Notes under the pieces: generated by a model
Database searches by the model: none
What the model was told of the DNA's origin: nothing
The model's input: only the letters and a program-made list of their open reading frames with translations
Assembly (NCBI RefSeq): GCF_000695625.1
Contig: NZ_JMQI01000024.1
Coordinates: 214,498-278,497 of the forward strand
From: Amycolatopsis rifamycinica
Lineage (GTDB): Bacteria > Actinomycetota > Actinomycetes > Mycobacteriales > Pseudonocardiaceae
Length of the DNA: 64,000 nt
Direction: 5' to 3'
Part shown: positions 36,063-44,872 of the stretch, piece after piece
Layout of the letters: each line of letters begins with the position of its first letter
Numbering within the stretch: the stretch's first letter is position 1
Translations under genes and position numbers: made by a program

Positions 36063-37031
36063 TCAACGGGGACCGGCCGCGCGGCGAAGCCGGTTGGCGA
36101 TCGCGAGCCCCAGCCCCTCTTCCGCCGGCAGGGACGCGACGATGAGGTCGCATCCCAGCCGGTCGAGTTCCCGCAGGAACCCGTACAGCCCGCGCGCGTA
36201 GCCGGCCATCGACGGCGGGACCGCCACCACGGCGTGCGCCTTCACCGGAACGTCGGCGCAGGAAGGCGGCAGGAGGACGCCCACCTGGTGTCCCCGCTCC
36301 TGCGCAGCCTGCGCTGTGGTGGCGATCTCCGCCGGCTCGACCAGGACCACGCGCGCCCGGGGCGCGTAGTGCGACGGATGCTGTCCCGGTACCCGGATGT
36401 GGTTCGTCACGCCGGCCCCGACCGGGCGCCCGAGCACCGCTTCGAGCTCCTCCGGCGTCACCCCACCGGGCCGCAGGATGCCCGGTACTTCGCCGGTCGC
36501 GTCGACGATGGTCGACTCGACGCCCACGTCGCAGGGGCCACCGTCGAGCACGAAGTCGACGGCGTCGCCGAGTTCGGCACGGACGTGGTCGGCCGTGGTG
36601 GGGCTGACCGAGCCGAAGCGGTTGGCGGACGGCGCCGCGACACCGCCCCCGAATGCCGACAGCAGCTCGAGCGCGACCGGGTGGGCGGGCACCCGGACGG
36701 CCACCGTCTCCAGCCCGCCGGTCGCTTCCAGCGGCACCCGGCGGCCGCGGCGCAGGACGAGCGTGAGCGGTCCCGGCCAGAAGTGCCCGGCCAGCACGAG
36801 CGCCGTCTCGGGCACGTCGGCGACCCAGTCGCCCAGTTGCTCGGCCGAGCCGAGGTGGACGATCAGCGGGTGGGTCGGCGGACGGCCCTTGACCTGGAAC
36901 ACGCGCGCGACGGCGGCGGGGTCCTCGACGTTGGCGCCCAGCCCGTACACCGTCTCGGTCGGGACGGCGACCAGGCCCCCGGCGCGCAGGACGCCGGCCG
37001 CCTTGCCGATATCACTCACGCTCGCTGTCAC
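36063..37031 (-). CDS. L-threonylcarbamoyladenylate synthase (Sua5/YwlC type)
   Basis: 322 residues. Makes threonylcarbamoyl-AMP from Thr, bicarbonate and ATP for t6A37 of ANN-decoding tRNAs. YrdC domain at residues 5-190 (GGLVAVPTETVYGLGANV, KGRPPTHPLIVH, APSANRFGSVSPT) and the C-terminal Sua5 domain (HPSHYAPRARVV). It uses bicarbonate, and both flanking genes are carbonic anhydrases, which may be chance. Actinomycetes usually carry a Sua5/TsaC copy near prmC/atpB, so this may be an additional one. Confidence 0.92.
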   Translation of the reverse strand: MTASVSDIGKAAGVLRAGGLVAVPTETVYGLGANVEDPAAVARVFQVKGRPPTHPLIVHLGSAEQLGDWVADVPETALVLAGHFWPGPLTLVLRRGRRVPLEATGGLETVAVRVPAHPVALELLSAFGGGVAAPSANRFGSVSPTTADHVRAELGDAVDFVLDGGPCDVGVESTIVDATGEVPGILRPGGVTPEELEAVLGRPVGAGVTNHIRVPGQHPSHYAPRARVVLVEPAEIATTAQAAQERGHQVGVLLPPSCADVPVKAHAVVAVPPSMAGYARGLYGFLRELDRLGCDLIVASLPAEEGLGLAIANRLRRAAGPR

Positions 37032-37253
37032 CGTTCAACCTTTCCGACCGTTCCGCTGGCGCCTCGCGTGGTCTTCACGCTCGAGCGGGGGCCCGGGCGC
37101 GGTCACCACGTCCTGGACCAGCGTAGAACCGGCTGGTTGACCGGCGTCCGCGGGGCCGACCGCGCACCTACGGCCTCCCAGCTCGTGGGCACGGTTGCAC
37201 GCGACGGCCCGCGCGCGTCCACTCGGTCCACGCCACCACGAGGAAGGACCACC

Positions 37254-37742
37254 ATGTCGGTCACCGACGAGCTCTTGGCCAACAACGCCGAATACGCCGC
37301 GAACTTCACCGGACCGCTGCCTCTGCCGCCCGCCAAGCACGTCGCCGTGCTCGCCTGCATGGACGCCCGCATCAACGTCTACGGCGTCCTCGGTCTCCAC
37401 GAGGGTGACGCACACGTGATCCGCAACGCCGGCGGCGTCGTCACCGAGGACGAGATCCGTTCCCTCGCCATCAGCCAGCGGCTGCTCGGCACCGAGGAGA
37501 TCATCCTCATCCACCACACCGACTGCGGCATGCTCACCTTCACCGACGACGACTTCAAGAAGTCCATCCAGGAGGACGTCGGCGTCAAGCCGGCCTGGGC
37601 CGCGGAATCCTTCACCGATCCCGGCGAAGACGTCCGCCAGTCGATCGCCCGGATCAGGAACAGCCCGTTCGTCCCGAAGAAGGATTCCGTGCGGGGCTTC
37701 GTGTTCGACGTCGCCACCGGAAGGCTGAACGAAGTGGAGTGA
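37254..37742 (+). CDS. Beta-class carbonic anhydrase, short type
   Basis: 162 residues; ATG 37254 follows GAGGAAGG. Zinc ligands in ACMDAR and HTDCGM, as in mycobacterial short beta-carbonic anhydrases (Rv1284 type). Cytoplasmic. Distinct in sequence from the longer carbonic anhydrase at 35.4 kb. It converges with the P-loop kinase gene 15 bp away. Confidence 0.92.
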   Translation: MSVTDELLANNAEYAANFTGPLPLPPAKHVAVLACMDARINVYGVLGLHEGDAHVIRNAGGVVTEDEIRSLAISQRLLGTEEIILIHHTDCGMLTFTDDDFKKSIQEDVGVKPAWAAESFTDPGEDVRQSIARIRNSPFVPKKDSVRGFVFDVATGRLNEVE

Positions 37743-37757
37743 GCCGGGTCCGGCGTG

Positions 37758-38261
37758 TCATGACCGGTTGAGCTGCCGCAGGATCAGCTCGGCACTCTCG
37801 GCCGCGGTCACGACAGCCGTGTCGATGACCAGGTGGTCGCGATCCCACGGCTCGTATTCCCGCTCGACGACGTCCCGCCACGACGGGAGCCGGAGCCCCG
37901 GGATGTCGGCCACCCGCCCTTCCACCCGGGCACGGTGCTCGGCCGGGTCGGAGCACACGAGCTCGACCTCCAGCACCCGGGTCCCCACCGCGCGCCAGGC
38001 ATCCCTGGTGATCTTCAGCGGGTTCACGCACTCGGCGACGACGTCGACGCCGTTGGCCAGCTGGTCGCGGGCGAGCGCGTAGCCGGCGACGTACCCCGCG
38101 GCCCGTGGCGGCTCCGCGAGCTCGCCGGAGTCCGCCAGAGCCTGCTCGATCGTGTCGATCCGGAGGTAGGCCGCACCGAGCGCGCGGGCCAGCGGACGGG
38201 CCACAGTGGACTTACCGGTGCCCGGCAGGCCACCGAGCACGACCAGAACGGCGGCCTTCAT
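37758..38261 (-). CDS. P-loop kinase / AAA-family ATP-binding protein
   Basis: 167 residues. Walker A GGLPGTGKST near residue 10, then a Rossmann-type kinase fold with DVVAECVNP and ERVADIPGLRLPSWRDV region. Small kinases of this type phosphorylate nucleosides, sugars or antibiotics; the substrate cannot be told. Monocistronic. Region to the next gene (38262-38491) holds only its promoter. Confidence 0.85.
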   Translation of the reverse strand: MKAAVLVVLGGLPGTGKSTVARPLARALGAAYLRIDTIEQALADSGELAEPPRAAGYVAGYALARDQLANGVDVVAECVNPLKITRDAWRAVGTRVLEVELVCSDPAEHRARVEGRVADIPGLRLPSWRDVVEREYEPWDRDHLVIDTAVVTAAESAELILRQLNRS

Positions 38262-38491
38262 CCGGCCCCGAGGCCGGACGCGCGCCAGACGATGATCTGT
38301 TCCCAGGCGGTCGTCACGCTTTCCGCCGCGTTGCGCGCCCCGGGTTCCGCCGGCATCGTCACGTCCGGCAGCCTAGACCGCCCGGGCGGCTGCCTCCGGG
38401 ATTACCCCGCCGAGAGGGGTTCTCCGCCGCGGGAGGATGGGCGCGAGACGGGCAGCGCACTCGTGCTGCCCGTCCAGCCCGCGGAACACCG

Positions 38492-39346
38492 CTACAGCAC
38501 GGCATCCGCGAGGCGGGAGACCTCGTCGAGGTCGGCCACCGTGGGGTTGAGGACCAGTTCGTCCGCACCGAGCTCGTCGAACGCCTTGACCGTGGCGCGT
38601 ACCGCATCGGTTCCGCCGGAGAGGGTGCCGGCGATCATCGAGGCGGTGTCGTCGCCCATGAAGGAGTAGTAGTCGTGTACTCCGGCCCGGCCCCGCTCGA
38701 CGTCGCCCAAGGCGAAGTAGGCGATGCCGACCAGCCGCGGCGGGTCTTCCCGCCCCGCCTCCTTCCAGGCGGCGCGGGCGGCGTCGAAGGACTGGCCCAC
38801 CATCTCGACCGGCATGGAACCACCGATGTAGCCGTCGCCTTCGCGAGCGGCGCGAGCGAGCGCGGCCGGGCTGAACCCCCCGAAGAGCAGGGGTACGCGG
38901 CGCGTTCCGGCCGGCACCGCCGGGTTGGTTCCGCCGCCCACCGCGGCGCCGTCCCACACCTCGCGGTAGACCGCGAGGTCGTCGTCGAACCTCTTGCCCC
39001 GGTCCCGCAGGCCGTACCCGTCGGCCACGAAGTCGTCGGCTCGCATCCCGACACCGACGCCCAGGGTGAGCCGGCCGCCGGAAACCCCGTCGATGCCCGC
39101 CACCTCCTTGGCCAGCAGGGCGGCCGGCCACGCCGGGGCGACCAGAACGGTGCTGAGCAAAGCGATTTCGGTCGTGGCGCCGGCCGCGGCAGCCAGCGTG
39201 ACGGTGTCGCTGACTCCGGGGTAGGCGTAGCGGCCCACGGTACCCAAGCTCGCGAAGCCCAGCTCCTCGGCGCGCTTCGCCCAGGAAGGAATCAGCTGGG
39301 GGTTGACGTCACGGACCTGGTTGGGCAGGCCGATTCCGATGCGCAT
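38492..39346 (-). CDS. Luciferase-like monooxygenase (LLM), probably F420-dependent
   Basis: 284 residues, start ATG 39346 (AAGGAG at 11 nt). TIM-barrel enzyme: MRIGIGLPNQ, LGFASLGTVGRYAYPG, TLGVGVGMRADDF, PLLFGGFSPAALARA. Length and motifs fit TIGR03620-like or F420-dependent oxidoreductases of actinomycetes. Reaction unknown. Lies 214 bp after the Ser/Thr kinase on the same strand. Confidence 0.87.
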   Translation of the reverse strand: MRIGIGLPNQVRDVNPQLIPSWAKRAEELGFASLGTVGRYAYPGVSDTVTLAAAAGATTEIALLSTVLVAPAWPAALLAKEVAGIDGVSGGRLTLGVGVGMRADDFVADGYGLRDRGKRFDDDLAVYREVWDGAAVGGGTNPAVPAGTRRVPLLFGGFSPAALARAAREGDGYIGGSMPVEMVGQSFDAARAAWKEAGREDPPRLVGIAYFALGDVERGRAGVHDYYSFMGDDTASMIAGTLSGGTDAVRATVKAFDELGADELVLNPTVADLDEVSRLADAVL

Positions 39347-39560
39347 TCTTCGGGATTCTCCTTGATCGAGGCGACCGGTACGGGCCGCCCTCCGTTGCTT
39401 CCCAGCATGATCGCGAGACCGGCCGCTCGGCGGAGCCACGCGGCGATACTGCCCCTGGATACCCGGGATCCGGGTGCCCGCGGGCATGGTCGGAGGCGTC
39501 CAGCTCGGGCAAGGAGTCAACGGATGCGCATAGTGGACCGCGCGCACGCGGTCCGGGTGG

Positions 39561-40790
39561 TCACGGCCTGCCCGCCGCCCCTTGCGGCCCCACGGCCTTC
39601 CCCGCGGCCGGACGCGGACCGCCACCAGGCTTCACCGGGCCGCCGTCGGGTGTCACGGGACCACCAGCCGGCTTCGCCGGGCCGGGCTTCGGGTGCGCGA
39701 CGTCGACCACGCCCGCCGTCACCGGCTTCGCAGCCGGTGACGAGGCCACCACGACGACCGAAGCCGGAGAGCCCGTGCTCGACGGAGGGACCGCGCTGGA
39801 GCTGGTGGGGGGTGCGGCCGCGGGCAGGGGCACCCGCGTGGTCCCGGAATCGGCCGGACTGGTGAACACCACCGCGAGCACCGCCGCGGCGGCCACGGTC
39901 ACCAAGCCACCGGCCGCGGCCGGCACCCGCCGCCGCCCGCCCGGCGGAGCGACGGACGGCGGAGCGACGGACGGCGGAGCGACGGACGGCGCCGCGGCCG
40001 TCGGCAGCGCGCGCAGCAACCGCGGTATCTCCTCGGCACCCGGCCGGTCCGCGGGCTCGCGGGCGGTCATCCGGGTCAACGTGTCCGCGAGCGCGTCCGG
40101 AGTGCCGTCGGGAACGCGCGGCGCCCGGTGCAACCGGGCCAACGCCGACTCCGCCAAGGCGCCGGGGAACTCGAGCCGCGCGGTCAGGCACTCCAGCAGG
40201 ATCAGCCCGAGGGCGTAGACGTCGGCCGGCGGCCCGGGCACCTCCCCGAGGATCTGTTCCGGCGCCAGGTAGGCCGCCGTGCCGGTGACCAGGCCGGTGC
40301 CGGTGATCCGCGTGGAGTCCAGCGCGTGCGCGATGCCGAAGTCGGTGATCACCGGGCCGTCCGGGCCGAGCAGGACGTTCGCCGGCTTCAGATCGCGGTG
40401 CACGATGTTCCGGCCGTGGACGTGGGCCAGCGCGTCCGCCAGCCGGACCGCCAGCCCGCTCACCTCCTCCGCCGTGAACGGTCCGGCGCACAACCGCTCG
40501 GCGAGGTTCTCCCCGTCGATCAGCTGCATCACCAGGTACGGCGAGTCCCCCTCGGCGCCGCTGTCGAACAACGCGACGATCCCCGGGTGCTGAACGCTGG
40601 CCAGCAAGGACTTCTCCCGCGCCCGGCGCAGCTGCTCCACCGCCACCCCGTGACTGTCGTAGAGCTTGACGGCCACCTCGCGCCCCAGTTCCCGGTCGAC
40701 GGCCCGGTACACCCGGGCGGTGGCTCCCCGGCCGATCAGCGCCCGGGTCTCGTACCGCCCGCCGATCACGCCCGGCAGCTCGTTCGTCAT
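39561..40790 (-). CDS. Transmembrane Ser/Thr protein kinase without PASTA repeats
   Basis: 409 residues. Kinase domain 1-265: GRGATARVYRA (P-loop), HRDLKPANV, TDFGIAH, APEQ and GLILLECLT. A juxtamembrane APPSV repeat (see 39945) precedes one membrane helix (GGLVTVAAAAVLAVVFTS) and an extracellular Pro/Ala/Ser/Lys-rich tail of about 90 residues with no PASTA, so ligand binding, if any, differs from PknB. Divergent from a TetR regulator at 148 bp. Confidence 0.92.
   Translation of the reverse strand: MTNELPGVIGGRYETRALIGRGATARVYRAVDRELGREVAVKLYDSHGVAVEQLRRAREKSLLASVQHPGIVALFDSGAEGDSPYLVMQLIDGENLAERLCAGPFTAEEVSGLAVRLADALAHVHGRNIVHRDLKPANVLLGPDGPVITDFGIAHALDSTRITGTGLVTGTAAYLAPEQILGEVPGPPADVYALGLILLECLTARLEFPGALAESALARLHRAPRVPDGTPDALADTLTRMTAREPADRPGAEEIPRLLRALPTAAAPSVAPPSVAPPSVAPPGGRRRVPAAAGGLVTVAAAAVLAVVFTSPADSGTTRVPLPAAAPPTSSSAVPPSSTGSPASVVVVASSPAAKPVTAGVVDVAHPKPGPAKPAGGPVTPDGGPVKPGGGPRPAAGKAVGPQGAAGRP
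39945..39989. repeat. Three tandem 15-bp repeats inside the Ser/Thr kinase gene
   Basis: Unit CGGAGCGACGGACGG repeated exactly three times, in frame, encoding APPSV copies in the juxtamembrane linker. Fifteen is a multiple of three, so copy-number change by slippage would alter linker length without breaking the gene. Confidence 0.9.
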
Positions 40791-40882
40791 CGGCCCGTCC
40801 CCTCCCGCTCGGCTGTTCCTCCGGTACCCGCCACGGAAGTGCCCGCAAACGCGACTTCGGGGGCGGACCGGTCACCGGGTAA

Positions 40883-40920
40883 AACTTTCCAGTCTGGAAA
40901 CTTTGCAAAGTTGGAAAGTT
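40883..40920. promoter_or_regulatory. Nested palindromes between kinase and TetR genes
   Basis: A perfect 14-bp palindrome AACTTTGCAAAGTT (40899-40912) is nested in a wider inverted repeat AACTTTCCA (40883-40891) / TGGAAAGTT (40912-40920). It ends 17 bp before the TetR start at 40938, in the 147-bp divergent region. Very AT-rich compared with surroundings; most likely the TetR operator, possibly also affecting the kinase promoter. Confidence 0.65.
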
Positions 40921-40937
40921 TGGCTAGGGTGGCGGAC

Positions 40938-41552
40938 ATGACGACCGAAGAGGGCGGGCTGCGCGAACGCAAGAAGCGGGAGACCCGTCTCGCGTTGAGC
41001 CACGCCGCCATCGCGCTCGTGCTCGAACGCGGATTCGGCAACGTATCGGTGGACGACATCGCCGCGGCGGCGAACGTCTCCGGCCGCACCTTCCGCAACT
41101 ACTTCACCAGCAAGGCCGAAGCCATCGTCGCCGCGCACATCGAACGAGGGCAGCGCATCGCCGAGGTGCTGCGGGAGCGCCCGGCCGGCGAACCACTGTG
41201 GGACGCACTCGTCCACGCGGTCGTCGCGCAGTTCGAGCCGCCGCCCGGCCGGGCCGGCCCACCGGACGACCGGTACTCCTCGGCACTGCAGAAACTGCTC
41301 GCCGAGCCCGACATCCAGCACGAGGTGTTCCGCGCGCACGCCGCGGCACAGGACGAGCTGACCGTCGCCATCGCCGAGCGCACCCACACCGACGCCGTCG
41401 GCGACCTGTACCCCCAGCTCGTCGCCGCGGTCGTCAGCACCGGGCTCGGCACGGCGATGGCGCACTGGACCCGCGACCCCACCCGATCGCTGGTGTTCCT
41501 GCTCCGCGAGGTCTTCGACCGGATCCGAGCCGGGCTCCCGGAACCGCACTGA
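40938..41552 (+). CDS. TetR/AcrR-family transcriptional regulator
   Basis: 204 residues. HTH (residues about 18-62: GNVSVDDIAAAANVSGRTFRNYFTSK). The following FAD monooxygenase starts 69 bp downstream on the same strand and is the likely target; the palindromes before the gene suggest autoregulation. Such pairs commonly respond to an aromatic substrate or antibiotic. Ligand unknown. Confidence 0.9.
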   Translation: MTTEEGGLRERKKRETRLALSHAAIALVLERGFGNVSVDDIAAAANVSGRTFRNYFTSKAEAIVAAHIERGQRIAEVLRERPAGEPLWDALVHAVVAQFEPPPGRAGPPDDRYSSALQKLLAEPDIQHEVFRAHAAAQDELTVAIAERTHTDAVGDLYPQLVAAVVSTGLGTAMAHWTRDPTRSLVFLLREVFDRIRAGLPEPH

Positions 41553-41621
41553 CCCCCGCCACACCGGCAAAAGCCCGCTCGACGGGCTCCTCGGCATGCC
41601 CGAAAACAAGGAGCGACAACC

Positions 41622-43130
41622 ATGGATGCAGTCATCGTCGGCGGTGGCCCCAACGGCCTGATGCTCGCGTGCGAACTCGCGCTCGGCGGCGTCCGCCCCG
41701 TCGTGCTGGAACGCTTGACCGAGCCCAGCACGCAACCCCGGTCCAACGGCCTCGTCGGCCAGGTCGTCCGCATGGCCGACCGCCGCGGGCTGTTCGAGCG
41801 GCTCAGCGGCCGGCCCGGGCCGCCGCAGCCCAACACCAGCTACTTCATGTTCGCCGCGATGCCGCTCGACCTCGGTCTTCTCGAGGACAGCCCGATCTAC
41901 AACCTCCCGGTGCCGGAACTGAAGACCGTGCGGGTTCTGGAGGAACGCGCCACGGAACTCGGGGCCGAGATCCGCCGCGGTCACGAGCTCACGGGCCTCA
42001 CCCAGGACGGCGACGGCGTCACCCTCACCGTCCGCGGCCCCGACGCGGAAACCTACGAGCTGCGGGCCGGCTACGTCGTCGGCGCGGACAGCGCGCACAG
42101 CCTGGTGCGCAAGGCCTCCGGCATCGGGTTCCCCGGCGTCACCTACGACCGGACCACCAGCCGTTCCGCGCACGTGACGGTGCCGCCGGACTGGCTCGAT
42201 CCCGCGACCGGCGCGCTGAACGTCCCCGGCCACGGCCCGGTCCTGCCGTTCCTGCCCGTCCGCACCGCACGCGGCGGGTTCTCCTACGCGCCCTTGCCCG
42301 GCTTTCCCCCGCTGGTCGCCACCGTCGAGTGGGACGAGCCGGAAACCGGCACGCCCATGACCCTCGAGGAGCTGCGGGCCAGCGTCCACCGCGTGCTCGG
42401 CACCGACGTGCCGCTCGGGCCGCCACCCGGCCCCGGCCCGCACGTGCTGCGCCGGATCAACGGCGGCAACACCCGGGTCGCCGACCGGTACCGGGACGGC
42501 CGGGTCTTCCTCGTCGGCGACGCGGCACACGTCTTCGCCGCCGGCGGCACCGGCCTCAACCTCGGCATGCAGGACGCGATCAACCTGGGCTGGAAACTCG
42601 CGGCCGCGATCAACGGCACCGCCGACGTCCTCGACACCTACGAGACCGAACGGCGCCCGATCGCCGACCGCACCATCACCTACTCCCGGACCCAGGCCGC
42701 ACTGCTCGCCCCCGGCGACGACGTCACCGGCCTGCGCGAGATCTTCGGCGAGCTGCTCACCCAACCGGGCGTCGTGCGCGCGCTCGCCCGGCTCGTCGCC
42801 GGCGCGGACGTCCGCTACCCGGTCGCGGGCGACGCCCACCCTCTGGCCGGCTGGCCCGCCCCCGATCTCGACCTGCACACCCCCGACGGCACGATCCGCC
42901 TCGCCGAACTGGCCCGCCGGGGCAGACCGCTGCTGATCGACCTCACCGAGGACGGCGGCCTGCACGCCGACGGCGTCGAAACCGTCCGCGCCACGGCCAC
43001 CACCGACGTCACCGCGCTCCTGCTCCGCCCGGACTCCTACGTGGCGTGGGCGTCGTCCGAGAACCATCCCGACCAGGACGAGCTGCGGAACACGGCCCGG
43101 CACTGGTTCGGCGTCCCGGTCAACGCCTGA
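41622..43130 (+). CDS. FAD-dependent aromatic monooxygenase
   Basis: 502 residues, ATG 41622 after AAGGAG. Class A flavoprotein: GGGPNGL dinucleotide motif at the start, GADSAHSLVRKASG, the GD motif LVGDAAHVFAAGGTGLNLGMQDA, and a C-terminal thioredoxin-like region to residue 502, as in PgaE/rifampicin-monooxygenase type enzymes. It hydroxylates an aromatic compound with NAD(P)H and O2; antibiotic inactivation or tailoring are both possible. Paired with the TetR gene. Confidence 0.9.
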   Translation: MDAVIVGGGPNGLMLACELALGGVRPVVLERLTEPSTQPRSNGLVGQVVRMADRRGLFERLSGRPGPPQPNTSYFMFAAMPLDLGLLEDSPIYNLPVPELKTVRVLEERATELGAEIRRGHELTGLTQDGDGVTLTVRGPDAETYELRAGYVVGADSAHSLVRKASGIGFPGVTYDRTTSRSAHVTVPPDWLDPATGALNVPGHGPVLPFLPVRTARGGFSYAPLPGFPPLVATVEWDEPETGTPMTLEELRASVHRVLGTDVPLGPPPGPGPHVLRRINGGNTRVADRYRDGRVFLVGDAAHVFAAGGTGLNLGMQDAINLGWKLAAAINGTADVLDTYETERRPIADRTITYSRTQAALLAPGDDVTGLREIFGELLTQPGVVRALARLVAGADVRYPVAGDAHPLAGWPAPDLDLHTPDGTIRLAELARRGRPLLIDLTEDGGLHADGVETVRATATTDVTALLLRPDSYVAWASSENHPDQDELRNTARHWFGVPVNA

Positions 43131-43265
43131 AGGACCCCCGGGCCGGTCGGCCCGCGACCCGATGCACGCCCCCCGGCCGCGAGACTTGGCTGACCGGGCA
43201 ACCGATCCGGCCCCGATGTCCGCCCCATCGGGCGGGGTCCCGGCCGGCCGGGGTGCGATCTTGGG

Positions 43266-44204
43266 ATGGTGAAGAGGTATCGACCGGCCCACGACGTCGA
43301 GGGCCGCGCCGGTCCGTCCGGCGCCGGCCGCGCCTCGCGCGGCCTGCCTTCGGCGGCGGGACACCTTCTGTCTCTGCAGGCGGCAGCGGGGAATCGCGCT
43401 CTCGGACAGCTGCTTTCCGGGCGCGGCGGGCCATCCGCGCCGGTGGTGCAGCGCATGAAGCTGTCCGGCTTCTCCGGGATCAGCGAACAGATGGTGCAGC
43501 TGATGACCTACCTGAAGCCGCGGCGCGGACATCCGTACTATCTGATGATCGACGCGGGCTCGGATTGGCATGTCTCGATACCGGTCCGAACCAAACTGGC
43601 CACCTGGAAGAACATCCAAGCGCACGACTTCGAGTCGTACCACGTGACGGATCCGGACGGAAACCATTATCATTACGTCTCATCCCGGCACCTCCGCACG
43701 GGCACCGACGGCACCGGGCCGTTCGACGTGAAGGCGGCCGACCAGGTCGTGTCCCGGATCTTCGGGGTGCAGCCCACCGTACCGGTCGACCCCGGTGCGA
43801 AGCTCAAGGCGTTCCGGCTGGGCCTCATCGGCAAGGAGCAGTTCGCTTACTTGGAGATGGTCAACGGCGCGATTCGCCGCCTGGCCGGCAAGTCCGGCAC
43901 CGCACCGCCGGCCTTCGACGCGCTCGAGGCGCGGAGTGTCGACGCCGAATCGTGGTACGACCTGGTGGACACCTACGGGAAGATGCCGGACTGGCCCACG
44001 TTCGAGGCGACGTTCAAGCCCACGGCCCTGCAGCCCCGCGAGAAGAAGCGGAAGGCCCCGGAGACGCCGTCCGACGAAACAGTGACCGTGAAACACCCCA
44101 ACACGGCGAGCGAACCGGGCCTGCCACCGCCACCGGAGCCGACAACGGAAAAGGAACCGGCGACGGTCGGCACCGGCGAAAAGGAAGAGGAAACGGAAAC
44201 CTGA
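43266..44204 (+). CDS. Protein with eCIS-cargo-like N-terminal leader
   Basis: 312 residues; ATG 43266 has no clear ribosome site. Residues 30-62 carry LLSLQAAAGNRALGQLL and a later VVQR, the signature seen at the start of cargo proteins loaded into actinobacterial extracellular contractile injection systems. The central part (65-260) matches no family I recognise. The C-terminus has a basic EKKRKAP cluster at about 260, then an acidic/Pro tail. No signal peptide. No eCIS structural genes are in the window, so cargo status is an inference from the leader alone. Confidence 0.62.
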   Translation: MVKRYRPAHDVEGRAGPSGAGRASRGLPSAAGHLLSLQAAAGNRALGQLLSGRGGPSAPVVQRMKLSGFSGISEQMVQLMTYLKPRRGHPYYLMIDAGSDWHVSIPVRTKLATWKNIQAHDFESYHVTDPDGNHYHYVSSRHLRTGTDGTGPFDVKAADQVVSRIFGVQPTVPVDPGAKLKAFRLGLIGKEQFAYLEMVNGAIRRLAGKSGTAPPAFDALEARSVDAESWYDLVDTYGKMPDWPTFEATFKPTALQPREKKRKAPETPSDETVTVKHPNTASEPGLPPPPEPTTEKEPATVGTGEKEEETET

Positions 44205-44356
44205 CCCCCCGCCCTGCCGCGGACGGGGACTCGTCTTCGTCGCCCCCGGTCGGCCCCCTGACCAGGGCGTTCCAGGAATTCCGCCAGGGCGGCACACGGC
44301 GGCCTCCGCATCGTGGTGACCGCGGCAACCGCCGCTCGACGGATGCGGAGGAACAC

Positions 44357-44836
44357 ATGGTGAAGAAGGTCATTGCGGCGCTCGGCGTGGCGGTGGCGGC
44401 CCTGGGGTGCCTGACCCCGGCCGCCTCGGCACAGACCCAGGCCGCACCGCACTGCCAGTACGGCAGCAGCTACGGAGTCGTCGTGCAACCGGCGGCCGCG
44501 ATCACCCCGGTGAGCGGCGGCGGCAGCATCGGCACCGTCGAGGTCTGCCGGGACGGCAACTACGACTACTGGGCTTTCGCGATCTACAACAGCCCGATGA
44601 CGGTCAGCGAGTACGCGCAGGTCTACCTCAACCGCTTCCGTGACGGCGGGCTGACCGAAACCGTCACCTGTGACGACCCGGGCGGCAACAAGCGCATCGC
44701 TCCGGGTCAGACTCGGTGCTGGACGCCGAAATTGACCGGCCTGAGCGGTCGCTGGACCTTCCAGGCGTACTCGCAGAAGTTCAGCAGCCACACCGGCTCG
44801 CTGCTCGCCACCGGCCACACCGGCATCATCCGCTGA
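44357..44836 (+). CDS. Small secreted protein of unknown function
   Basis: 159 residues. ATG 44357 after GGAGGAA. Sec signal peptide (MVKKVIAALGVAVAALG, cleavage near ASA-QT). Mature part has four Cys (CQYG, VCRDG, VTCDDP, RCWTP), likely two disulphides, and aromatic residues (YDYWAFAIYN). Probably a small extracellular beta protein; many actinomycetes secrete such proteins. Its end faces the SARP gene across a hairpin terminator. Confidence 0.78.
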   Translation: MVKKVIAALGVAVAALGCLTPAASAQTQAAPHCQYGSSYGVVVQPAAAITPVSGGGSIGTVEVCRDGNYDYWAFAIYNSPMTVSEYAQVYLNRFRDGGLTETVTCDDPGGNKRIAPGQTRCWTPKLTGLSGRWTFQAYSQKFSSHTGSLLATGHTGIIR

Positions 44837-44841
44837 CCGGA

Positions 44842-44870
44842 CGCCCGGCCCGGAAGACCCGGGCCGGGCG
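44842..44870. terminator. Bidirectional hairpin terminator
   Basis: Perfect 12-bp GC stem CGCCCGGCCCGG / CCGGGCCGGGCG with a 5-nt AAGAC loop, exactly in the 36-bp space between the convergent stops at 44836 and 44873. No U-run, as is usual in high-GC actinomycetes. Confidence 0.8.
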
Positions 44871-44872
44871 GC

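Noticed and set aside
39945..39989. CRISPR-like repeats
   Set aside because: Three contiguous 15-mers without spacers, in frame inside a kinase gene.
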